This document shows, piece by piece, positions 18,779-26,900 of a stretch of DNA of 40,250 bases. Origin of the DNA: Alteromonas sp. ASW11-130 (GTDB lineage: Bacteria; Pseudomonadota; Gammaproteobacteria; Enterobacterales; Alteromonadaceae); assembly GCF_026183735.1 (NCBI RefSeq), contig NZ_JAPFRE010000040.1:1-40250 (forward strand). The letters run 5' to 3'. The notes beneath the pieces were generated by a model, which saw only the letters and a list, made by a program, of their open reading frames with translations, searched no databases and was not told where the DNA came from. The position numbers and the translations under genes were made by a program. The stretch's first letter is position 1, and each line of letters starts with the position of its first letter.

Positions 18779-19615
18779 TTACTCGTCGTAAACGGTAGGA
18801 ATAGGATTGCGCTTATGTTGGGTACGCTCATAAATATAAAGTAGTTTGTCTACAACCTCAGGAGCGACCATTTTACTTTCCAAAAAGTTATCGATTTCGT
18901 CATAGCTTATTCCCAACGCGTCTTCGTCGGTTTTTTGTGGCGCTAGCGATTCTAAATCGGCAGTCGGCGCTTTCTCAATAATACGTTTGGGCGCGCCAAG
19001 ATGAGTCGCAAGCTGACGTACCTGGCGTTTATTAAGTCCAAATAACGGGGCCAGATCACATGCCCCATCACCATATTTGGTATAGAAACCAGTGAGATTC
19101 TCTGCAGAATGATCAGAGCCCAGTACAAGCCCGTCAACCATGCCAGCAATTTCGTATTGAATAACCATACGAGCGCGTGCCTTCACGTTGCCCTTAACGA
19201 AATCTATTTTACTCTCAGAATCCGGCAGCAAAGTTTGTCCTTGCAAAGCGTTCATTGTTTCCTGGTGCAATGCATCCACGCCCGGTTGAACATTCACATT
19301 CACCGTTTTTGTAGGCTGGATAAATTCAATAGAGGCCATCGCATCGTCTTCGTCCGCTTGCATATTATAAGGTAAACGCACGGCAATAAATTGATAATCC
19401 TGCTGACTCTCATTGTTCAACTCGTTTACTGCCAATTGGGCAAGTCGTCCTAACGTACAAGAATCAATGCCACCACTAATTCCTAATACCAGCGAACTCA
19501 ACCCTGATTTTCTAAGCTGTTCTTTGATAAATCCGACCCTGCGAGTCACTTCAAAGTTAACATCGATTGTGGGTTGCACTCGCATTTCCTTAATTACCGC
19601 ATCTTTTTGCATCAT
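18779..19615 (-). CDS. nadE: Ammonia-dependent NAD synthetase NadE
   Basis: NadE amidates nicotinic acid adenine dinucleotide to NAD, here with ammonia because no glutaminase domain is present. The 278-residue length and sequence agree with E. coli Nad[21 protein letters not shown] (PP-loop SGGxDS), [29 protein letters not shown], and KAPTADLE. The last part, [16 protein letters not shown], also matches the family end. It is upstream of glnB in a probable two-gene operon, linking NAD synthesis with nitrogen status. Confidence 0.96.
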   Translation of the reverse strand: MMQKDAVIKEMRVQPTIDVNFEVTRRVGFIKEQLRKSGLSSLVLGISGGIDSCTLGRLAQLAVNELNNESQQDYQFIAVRLPYNMQADEDDAMASIEFIQPTKTVNVNVQPGVDALHQETMNALQGQTLLPDSESKIDFVKGNVKARARMVIQYEIAGMVDGLVLGSDHSAENLTGFYTKYGDGACDLAPLFGLNKRQVRQLATHLGAPKRIIEKAPTADLESLAPQKTDEDALGISYDEIDNFLESKMVAPEVVDKLLYIYERTQHKRNPIPTVYDE

Positions 19616-19780
19616 TCTTCGCGACTCAATACCTGTGATAGTTTATGTTTTTTGGACAAAGACGTTATTCGGATAGAGTGGAGTTAACCTGCTAATAAAA
19701 CAACCAAATAGTTGACTTAATCATATTAAAAAACATGGTTATGCTCTGCCACTCTATAAGCGGAATAATTATACCCATTT

Positions 19781-19809
19781 TTGTCGAGGATAGTTTACGA
19801 TTATTAATA
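19781..19809 (+). promoter_or_regulatory. Possible promoter of the fimT-like gene
   Basis: TTGTCG (19781-19786) and TTAATA (19804-19809) are separated by 17 bp, 24 bp before the GTG start at 19833. A strong ribosome-binding site, GAGGAG, lies between them and the start. Both promoter hexamers are 4/6 to consensus, so the call is tentative. Confidence 0.35.
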
Positions 19810-19832
19810 CTACGTATGAGGAGTCGAAGTAA

Positions 19833-20381
19833 GTGATTGGGTATCAAAAAGGGCTGACACTGGTTGAAATGATGATTGCGCTCGCCGTCATGGCCATTTT
19901 GATAACAGTAGTTTCACCGAATGTTCAAACCATTTTGGTACAGAATCGTATTGTAGCAGACATTAACAATTTGAGCGCTGCCATAAAACATGCACGCTTC
20001 ACTGCGGTAAATGAGCAAACCGACGTTACCTTGTGCCCTACTACCAATTACTCAACCTGCACCACCAGCTGGGCGCAAGCTAAAATGGTATTTATTGACA
20101 GTAATAATAATGGACAACGGGACAATGAAGAGCCTATCGTCATTAGCACCGATCCTGTAAGCGCACAAAATACCATCAGCGGGGCCATCGGTTCTGTCCT
20201 ATTTTCAGCCAGTGGTGGGACTGACTTGAATACAACGGTTACTATATGCCCTGATAGCGGCGACGCGTCGTTGGCGTCTGCTTTAATTGTCACGCTGTAC
20301 GGTCGGGTAACCACCGCTAAAGATAATGATGGTAACGGCGTTAAAGAGGATCATACTGGGAGCGCCCTCACCTGCCCTTAA
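19833..20381 (+). CDS. FimT/GspH-like minor pilin
   Basis: A class III-signal prepilin of the GspH/FimT/FimU group, expected to be cleaved by PilD and to prime type IV pilus assembly. The leader ends YQKG and the mature protein starts LTLVEMMIALAVMAI, with Glu at +5 and Leu rather than Phe at +1. Two acidic loops, FIDSNNNGQRDNEEP and KDNDGNGVKED, follow; the first is typical of FimT/FimU. The GTG start is chosen because GAGGAG is 9 bp upstream. Four cysteines lie in the pilin domain. FimU is absent from the pilV operon at 30 kb, so this gene may supply it. Confidence 0.85.
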   Translation: MIGYQKGLTLVEMMIALAVMAILITVVSPNVQTILVQNRIVADINNLSAAIKHARFTAVNEQTDVTLCPTTNYSTCTTSWAQAKMVFIDSNNNGQRDNEEPIVISTDPVSAQNTISGAIGSVLFSASGGTDLNTTVTICPDSGDASLASALIVTLYGRVTTAKDNDGNGVKEDHTGSALTCP

Positions 20382-20749
20382 TCCCAACAATGGGCCGGAG
20401 TGCGCTGAGATGCATGATCTATAGTTAATTTCGAGCAGCGTACACCTTTATTATTTTCACTTTCCGCAACCAAAGTATAAGTAAAATCCCCCACGTTGGT
20501 TGCTGACACTTTAAACCCTTTTATTTCGCTCACATTCAATTCTTCGCCACTTGCGTAGGTACCGTTTATTAATCTAAAACGCTCCTGCAGGGTTTGCAAT
20601 GCCACCAATTGTAACTGAACTTGCCTGATATTGTTACGCTCCCAATAAGTCTGATAACTAGGTACAGCGACCCCAGCCAAAATAGCAGTTATCGCCATGA
20701 CAACAACCGTTTCTATTAAAGAGTAGCCTGTTTGCTGATTTTTCTTCAC
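20378..20749 (-). CDS. PilE-like minor pilin, orphan
   Basis: A 123-residue prepilin of PilE/PilA type. The leader MKKNQQTG is followed by YSLIETVVVMAITAILAGVAVPSYQTYW, with Glu at +5 and Tyr rather than the usual Phe at +1. The C-terminal part has two cysteines (GVRCSKL and AHCWD) likely to form the D-loop disulfide. It is transcribed against both neighbouring pilin genes and overlaps the stop of the fimT-like gene by 4 bp. A divergent 112-bp gap separates it from the ppdA-like gene. It is not obviously in any operon. Confidence 0.82.
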   Translation of the reverse strand: MKKNQQTGYSLIETVVVMAITAILAGVAVPSYQTYWERNNIRQVQLQLVALQTLQERFRLINGTYASGEELNVSEIKGFKVSATNVGDFTYTLVAESENNKGVRCSKLTIDHASQRTPAHCWD

Positions 20750-20861
20750 AGCTAATTCCTTGCTTTGGTACAGCTAAATTTGACGGACTGAATATGTACT
20801 ATGGTGGTACTTTACGCCACTTTACGTATATGAGCAGCTAGCCAAAGGAACAGGAAATAAG

Positions 20862-21374
20862 ATGACCACGCATGGCTTTACACTTGTGCAACTAATGGTG
20901 GGAGTAAGCATACTAAGTATACTCTTAACCACTGGTATGCCCTCATTTGCTGACTTCCAACATCGTCAGCATTTGCGTCAGATCCTCAATCAATCGCTGC
21001 GAATGTTTAACGAAGCCAGACAATTAGCCATTCTTCAGAGACAAACCGTTAATGTCGTGGTGCAAACCGGGAGGATGTGGTGTTTAGGCGCGACAACTGA
21101 TAGTACGTGCAATTGTCATCTACCGACAGATTGTGTAGTTAACGATAAACCGATGCGAATAAGTGCAGGTTCCAAAAGCATTCAACTTGCTGATTCACGT
21201 AAACAAAGCAAGGCTAAAATCGTTTTTGATGGTAATTATGGCACCGCTTACGGCTCGGCCAATACACTGTCTTTTGCTCATTCTATTGGCATAGGTAAAG
21301 TCATTATAAACAACTTAGGTCGAGTCAGGATTTGTGCAGAAGAATTCTCATCAGTGGGTATCCAGCGATGCTAA
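20862..21374 (+). CDS. GspH/PpdA-like minor pilin with Gln at +5
   Basis: A 170-residue prepilin of GspH/FimT type and first gene of a tight four-gene operon. The leader is MTTHG and the mature start FTLVQLMVGVSILSILLTTGMPSF, so the normally invariant Glu at +5 is Gln. The pilin domain has five cysteines clustered in WCLGATTDSTCNCHLPTDC and one at the C-terminus. The order GspH-like, PilW-like, PilX-like, PilV-like resembles ppdA-ppdB-ygdB-ppdC of E. coli. GGAAC lies 7 bp before the start. It overlaps the next gene by 7 bp. Confidence 0.8.
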   Translation: MTTHGFTLVQLMVGVSILSILLTTGMPSFADFQHRQHLRQILNQSLRMFNEARQLAILQRQTVNVVVQTGRMWCLGATTDSTCNCHLPTDCVVNDKPMRISAGSKSIQLADSRKQSKAKIVFDGNYGTAYGSANTLSFAHSIGIGKVIINNLGRVRICAEEFSSVGIQRC

Positions 21375-21970
21375 AACGAAACCGAGGTTTTAGCCTTATG
21401 GAATTACTAATTACCATGACAGTGAGTATTACGTTGTTTGCTGGGGTTATCTCTTTGATAACTCAGCTGCTGGTTTCTCAACGACAAATTACCGCCAATT
21501 TGGCTTTAGAAAATGAGCTGAGTTTAGTAGGTCAGATTATGACAGATGAAATTCGCAGGGCGGGCTTTAATCAACATGCCATTGCAATGTTTTCTGCTAA
21601 ATCATCCTCTCCTTTCACTCCTCCCATAGCGTTGTTTTCAACTGAAGACGAAGGTGTAACCAACTGCATTCTGTTTAGCTATGACAAGAATCAAAATGGC
21701 ATGCTTGATACAGAGACGCCTGACGAACGCTTTGGGTTTAAACTTAATAATCAAGCGATTGAAATCAGGCGAGATGGGGCCCCTTGCGACAAAGGAGGCT
21801 GGCACGATCTGACCGATCCTCGTACAGTAAAAGTTACTGCGTTTATATTAAACAAACTAACCTCACCCAATGCACCGAACTTTTTGCAGATCAACATTAA
21901 GGCCCACCACGCGAAATTCACGCAACTTCAACGTGAAAAGCATCTTTATGTGAGGCTCGAAAATGGATGA
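21368..21970 (+). CDS. PilW/PpdB-like minor pilin
   Basis: A 200-residue PilW/GspJ-type prepilin. The leader MLKRNRG precedes FSLMELLITMTVSITLFAGVISLI, with Glu at +5. The segment GQIMTDEIRRAGFNQHA is the common PilW pattern for a long helix followed by the globular domain, as is the later CILFSYDKNQNGMLD. I start at the ATG at 21368, which directly precedes the leader; an upstream ATG at 21332 would add an unlikely N-terminal extension. It overlaps its upstream neighbour by 7 bp and downstream gene by 8 bp, so the four genes are translationally coupled. Confidence 0.85.
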   Translation: MLKRNRGFSLMELLITMTVSITLFAGVISLITQLLVSQRQITANLALENELSLVGQIMTDEIRRAGFNQHAIAMFSAKSSSPFTPPIALFSTEDEGVTNCILFSYDKNQNGMLDTETPDERFGFKLNNQAIEIRRDGAPCDKGGWHDLTDPRTVKVTAFILNKLTSPNAPNFLQINIKAHHAKFTQLQREKHLYVRLENG

Positions 21971-23039
21971 ACAGGCGTTTAATAAAGGCATGGCCATGCT
22001 TGCTCCTGTCACTTTATTACTCTCGCTGGTAGTAACTGCGTTATTGATATGCAATAACACTTTACTCACTGTATACGCTATGAAGACCGAGACGCATTTT
22101 GCTGAAAGAGCACAGCGTGATGCTCAATCACGGATAGAGCATTTGAAAGCAACACTATTAAATGCTGACGCGACTCCCCCCCCTCTACTCAGCGGCCAAA
22201 CCATCCATGCTGAGCAGAAAATAGATATAAACGGTCTTGAATTGCCAACGTATACTCTTTCCGCCCATACCACAATTCATCGCAGTGAACGTACCATTAC
22301 CGAAGCAGTAATTAAAGCGCCTATCCTGCTTAACTTACCTACCGCGCCACTATCCGTACTGGGCTCCATTCCGAGGCAAACCATTTTTGAACTAGGAATA
22401 CCCGATAAATTTGTTGATTTAAACAGTTACTTTAGTCTATGGAGTCGAGGCGTACCTGCCATAACGGCGAAACATCAAGTCAGTTGTCGGGCGAGCCACT
22501 TCAATAACGGCGAATGTTTGCTACGTGTACTTTCGTCAAGTCAGTCTTATGGACCTGATTTTTATATTGGAGATACCGACTTCCCATCTGATTTAATTTT
22601 ATTTTTATTTGGACTTCAAAGTAAGTTCCTAGACGCGCTCAGTCAATACAGTGCCGAATCAATATCAACGTGCAAGGAATTAAACGAAGAAAGTAGCGGT
22701 ATGTACATTATTGACAGTGATTGCACCTTTCCGGTTAAAAAAGTTATTGGTACTCCCACAGCCCCAGTTTTACTAATTAGCATAAATAGTAACGTTCAGT
22801 TAGAACCAGATGTTAAATTTTTTGGGTTGCTCGTTTCTTTATGTATCGACTCGGCTCTGTCTTATGACATAAAAATGCACGCTAGCGCCTCGATCTTTGG
22901 CGCGCTGATGGCAAATTGCACAATCAGTAAACATTCCTATATTAGAGTGCGATTCAGTCAGTCTATTTTAAACGCGCTTCGCGATAACTCTAAGATGCAG
23001 CGTTTATATCGCATTCCCGGATCCTGGAGAGACTTTTAA
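21963..23039 (+). CDS. PilX/YgdB-position minor pilin-like protein, long
   Basis: The third gene of the operon, in the position of ygdB/pilX. The start NKGMAMLAPVTLLLSLVVTALLI looks like a PilX-type leader and hydrophobic helix without the +5 Glu, as in PilX. At 358 residues it is more than twice YgdB (about 135) and almost twice PilX. The C-terminal region has GTPTAPVLLISINSNV, FFGLLVSL and SIFGALMANC, which resemble the repeated beta strands in some PilX-domain proteins. Six cysteines fall in the C-terminal part. A run of eight C lies at 22176-22183. Specific function is unknown beyond a likely minor pilin role. Confidence 0.65.
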   Translation: MDEQAFNKGMAMLAPVTLLLSLVVTALLICNNTLLTVYAMKTETHFAERAQRDAQSRIEHLKATLLNADATPPPLLSGQTIHAEQKIDINGLELPTYTLSAHTTIHRSERTITEAVIKAPILLNLPTAPLSVLGSIPRQTIFELGIPDKFVDLNSYFSLWSRGVPAITAKHQVSCRASHFNNGECLLRVLSSSQSYGPDFYIGDTDFPSDLILFLFGLQSKFLDALSQYSAESISTCKELNEESSGMYIIDSDCTFPVKKVIGTPTAPVLLISINSNVQLEPDVKFFGLLVSLCIDSALSYDIKMHASASIFGALMANCTISKHSYIRVRFSQSILNALRDNSKMQRLYRIPGSWRDF

Positions 23040-23040
23040 C

Positions 23041-23454
23041 GTGAAACAAACGGGATTTAGTTATATTGAGCTGTCGATTACCAGTGCGATTTTTTCAATT
23101 TCCGCGCTTGGGCTGTTGTCATTGATAGCAAGTTTGACAACTTCCGTTCAGGAGTTGCTAATAGTGGATCAGGTGCGCGCGCAAACAATCACAAAATTAG
23201 TAGATACAATGCATGATTCAGATACGTTTACTTCAATAGAGGACGTAACCACTTTCAGAAACATAAAACCATCTGAGCTTACAAAACATAGCAAAAGTAA
23301 ACAAAGTAAGCTGCTCGAAATAACGATATCGAGCAGTCAGCAGGGCAAAGACTTTAAAATAAAGCACACGATTAAATTTAATACTCTTCCCCCTCCACCT
23401 TTATCAATTGAGTCTAGTCAACTAATAAATTTAGCGCCTAAACCTGAACAGTAA
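23041..23454 (+). CDS. PilV/PpdC-like minor pilin
   Basis: A 137-residue prepilin of PilV/GspI/PpdC type and last gene of the operon. Leader MKQTG, mature start FSYIELSITSAIFSISALGLLSL with Glu at +5. The C-terminal domain is short and has no cysteine. The GTG start lies 1 bp after the preceding stop; GGAGAG about 9 bp upstream supports it. It is convergent with pilE, 18 bp apart. Confidence 0.82.
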   Translation: MKQTGFSYIELSITSAIFSISALGLLSLIASLTTSVQELLIVDQVRAQTITKLVDTMHDSDTFTSIEDVTTFRNIKPSELTKHSKSKQSKLLEITISSSQQGKDFKIKHTIKFNTLPPPPLSIESSQLINLAPKPEQ

Positions 23455-23472
23455 TGCGTTAACACGCGCGCT

Positions 23473-23943
23473 TCAGCACGACCAACAATATTCGGTAGCC
23501 CCAATTGCCCCATTGTTATCTTTATCCCAGGCTTTACGTCCATCGCTGAAATAAAAAAGCGCACCGTCTTTATCTGAGACAGAATTTATTACGGGCGTCG
23601 CTTTAAGTTGAAAAGAGGTGCTATTTGCTTGTTCAATAGTTAAATTATATCGCTTATTCGCTACCGGTTCACTGGCGGGAGAATGGGTAGCAAAGATGGC
23701 GGGCGCACCTGTGTTCGCTCCCCCATTAGCGGCGCCTTCGTAGCTAAAGGTCCCTCCGTGATGACGCTCCATCGCTGTTGCCAATGACATGAGATCTGCT
23801 TGAGCTGAACTTCTGTAACTACTTGCCATGACCGACTGGTATGACGGATATGCAATAGCGGCAATAATGCCAACAATAGCAACCACTATCATTAACTCAA
23901 TTAATGTAAAACCGGCCTGATTTTGACGTGCGCGATGACTCAT
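23473..23943 (-). CDS. pilE: PilE-type minor pilin
   Basis: A 156-residue type IV prepilin. The leader MSHRARQNQAG is followed by FTLIELMIVVAIVGIIAAIAYPSYQ, with Phe at +1 and Glu at +5. The C-terminal YCWSC offers a pair of cysteines. It follows pilY1 by 3 bp, the position of pilE in the fimU-pilVWXY1-pilE cluster of Pseudomonas aeruginosa, where it is a minor pilin rather than the major subunit. A Gly/Ala-rich segment (GAANGGANTGAPAIF) is unusual for its length. Confidence 0.88.
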   Translation of the reverse strand: MSHRARQNQAGFTLIELMIVVAIVGIIAAIAYPSYQSVMASSYRSSAQADLMSLATAMERHHGGTFSYEGAANGGANTGAPAIFATHSPASEPVANKRYNLTIEQANSTSFQLKATPVINSVSDKDGALFYFSDGRKAWDKDNNGAIGATEYCWSC

Positions 23944-23946
23944 ATT

Positions 23947-26900
23947 TTATTCTCTTTCAGTTTCTGTTTTCCAGCTCCCTCGCTGGATACGCTCAAATTT
24001 ACCGTATATATTGCGGGCCAAACAGGCGAAATCTGACAAACACGCTTCCTCATTGCCATCTTCATCTTCGCTGATTACCGCAGAAACACACTCTGTTCCA
24101 AGACATACAACAGGTTTTACGATTTCTTCTATCAAAATTTTCGTCTCTGGCGCAATACCTGTTTGTTTAAGTTGGGCATAGCGGTCTCCGGAGTCCAGGT
24201 TACTGTTTTGATTGAGATCATCTACCGCATTGCCATTGAACATATTGACCAAATATGCACGACTGTTGCCCGTGGGCGGGGCGCAAGCACTCAAGCTGCT
24301 ACTTGCAGGGACGTAGGTGGTAAAAAAGACTTTGTAGTCAATTATCAGAGGCGATGACAGCACTTTCTCACCATCCGTAGTTAATCGAATAAACCACCCT
24401 TCCTTAGAAGCAAACTGACTCGCCGCAATGGCTCTTTCCGATTCGTCAGAGCTGCTTAGTAGATGGTCCGTAGCATCATACAACGAAGATTCGGTAATAC
24501 CCGTATTAAACACGTACAAACCGTCTGCATCTCGTTGGAATACCCCCTTATCTTTTAACAGATAAAAACGATCATCCACTACAGTATCAAGAGGAGAAGC
24601 GCGCCAACCACTTCCGATAGCTACCCCATAGTAATGTTCATCCGCCAGCGCAACTTCAGTTACATCCGCACCATAATAGAAATGTCGATTGTTCTGTTCA
24701 TCATCCCCAGCTAGATCAGCAATTTTGGCACCTTTAATGAAATCAGTTCCAAATTTACCGTTATAGATATCAAATCTAAATAACTGCCCCCCCATATCCG
24801 CCATATACATGTGATCAGCAAAGCCGTCATTATCTCTATCAATAACGGAAATACGGCCTGGAACGCTATACTGCATATCGGTCAAATTCAGATCAGCGCC
24901 GGCGTTACTTGCATGCCATAACAATGACCCCGTGTCTGCGTCTAGAATATAGAGTGCATTCCCTGTGTTATCTGAGGCGCGAACGACTTTACTATCTTGT
25001 TCATCATCGTAGCCTCCCCCTACAATCATGACATTTTTAACCGTGTCACCCATACGCACCTTGGTAATTGTAGGACGGGACCAGGTTTGTCCCATTTTCT
25101 CCAGTCCCGGCGTACCACCTTTTACACTAAACACAAGTTTTGGCGAAAGTTTACTCGAAACATCAAACACGTAATAATTTCGTCCACCCCGACGCATGCC
25201 AATATAAAGATAGGTTTTGTTCCCTACGGTGCGTAAAACCATATCGCCATCGAGGCCATAAATGTGATTAAAGCTGGAGTTATCTTTATAGAAATCGTAA
25301 AGGTTAGTCATTAATTCTTTTGGAATAACCGAAAAGTTTTCTTCACCGGTGTAAGCGTCAAAAGAATGCAGGAATCCATGGTTAGTGGCAACGAAAATGG
25401 CGGAGTCGTTCAGCCCATAATTGACGATAACAGGTTGAGAATGGATAGGGTCGCCCATTTGCAATCTTACATCTGTCGTATCACCATCACCGTCGACATC
25501 GCGTACATCAACTCCTCGAGCCCATTTTAGAATCGTTTCACGCAATGTTGTCGCATCGGGCTCAGCAGAGATAGCCAAATCATCGGTGGTAATAGAAGTA
25601 TTAGATTCGTGAACTGCATTTGCCGCACTCGCAATGGTACCTGCGCCGCTAAAGAAATACATCTGACGAGAGCTGTTAAGTAAGCTCGCTGCGCCCCCTT
25701 CCCGAACATCATTACCATCTTCTAATACAGACCAGTAGCTATGCGAACCATCAGCAAAGAAGCCAGTGACGCTGTCAACGGCTTCTAGACCGTTTTTATC
25801 CAGAATTTTATCACCGTCGATTTTGTATTTTTTCAAGTTTCCTGGCCAAATCGTTCCTTCGGCAGGCTTAAATAGCGCGAAGTACAATTCATCCCGGTGA
25901 GTAAGACGGTTCAACTGGTTAACCGCTACACCCGGCGAAACGAATGTGGCGTTAATATCTTTAACCGAGCGTAGAATAGTTTCGAAGGCTGATAATAGTT
26001 CAGTACTATTATCAGCCTTGTAGAAACCGCCACCACTTTGCACCGCTAATTGGTTCAGAAAGTTGTTTGCGGTAGCGTTTGCCGCAAATCCGATGGTATG
26101 CGTTATGATTCGGCGGTCTATAACAGAAGATTCCGCCTTACTTAAGTTACTTACCAGATCAATACCGCATTTCTCGCCCCCGCTACCCGTACAGTTTTTT
26201 GCCAGCAATGACTCTATTTTAGAGACACTGTGGTTATTGTTAGCCTCACCATCTGACAGTAGTACGATATGGTTATTTGTTTGACATTGCATATCGGTAA
26301 CGGGAGAAATGTAGGTTGCCCCACTCGGTATATATTCTGTTATACATGCACTATCACTTAAATTATCGTCAAGACATCTGGCATCTCGCACAGGATCTAG
26401 ACCCACATAAGAAGCACGATGACTCACCCGCGTACTTCTTCTCACAGAACTGGAAACGTCTGAACGGCCTCGAGTTAAACCATAATCAACGTCCAAACCG
26501 CCAAAATAATTAGTGGCTTCGTACAGCGTGTCAACGATTGGGGTTAACCCATTTGCGCTTAACTCATCTACCTTACTTATTAAATGGTCGCGTACCGTCG
26601 CTGACGTTCCTGGGGTTGCGTTACCATTGAACTTAACGACTAGGCGAGGTGCACCCGATGGCTTACCTTTGTAAGAATAAGCCCCTCGTACGCCGTTGAA
26701 ATTATCGAAGACGAACGCCATTGCATTGCCCGGAACCCAGCCAATACGATCTACAACTTGTTGAACAATAGCCTTCAATTCAGGCGTTTGATAATCTCGA
26801 TTCCGATAAAAATAGGGCATAGACCAGGTAATACCCGAGGTCTTTGGTAAATTTCTCACCATGAAACGTTTATGCGGATGGAAATCTGATGCGTTATCAT

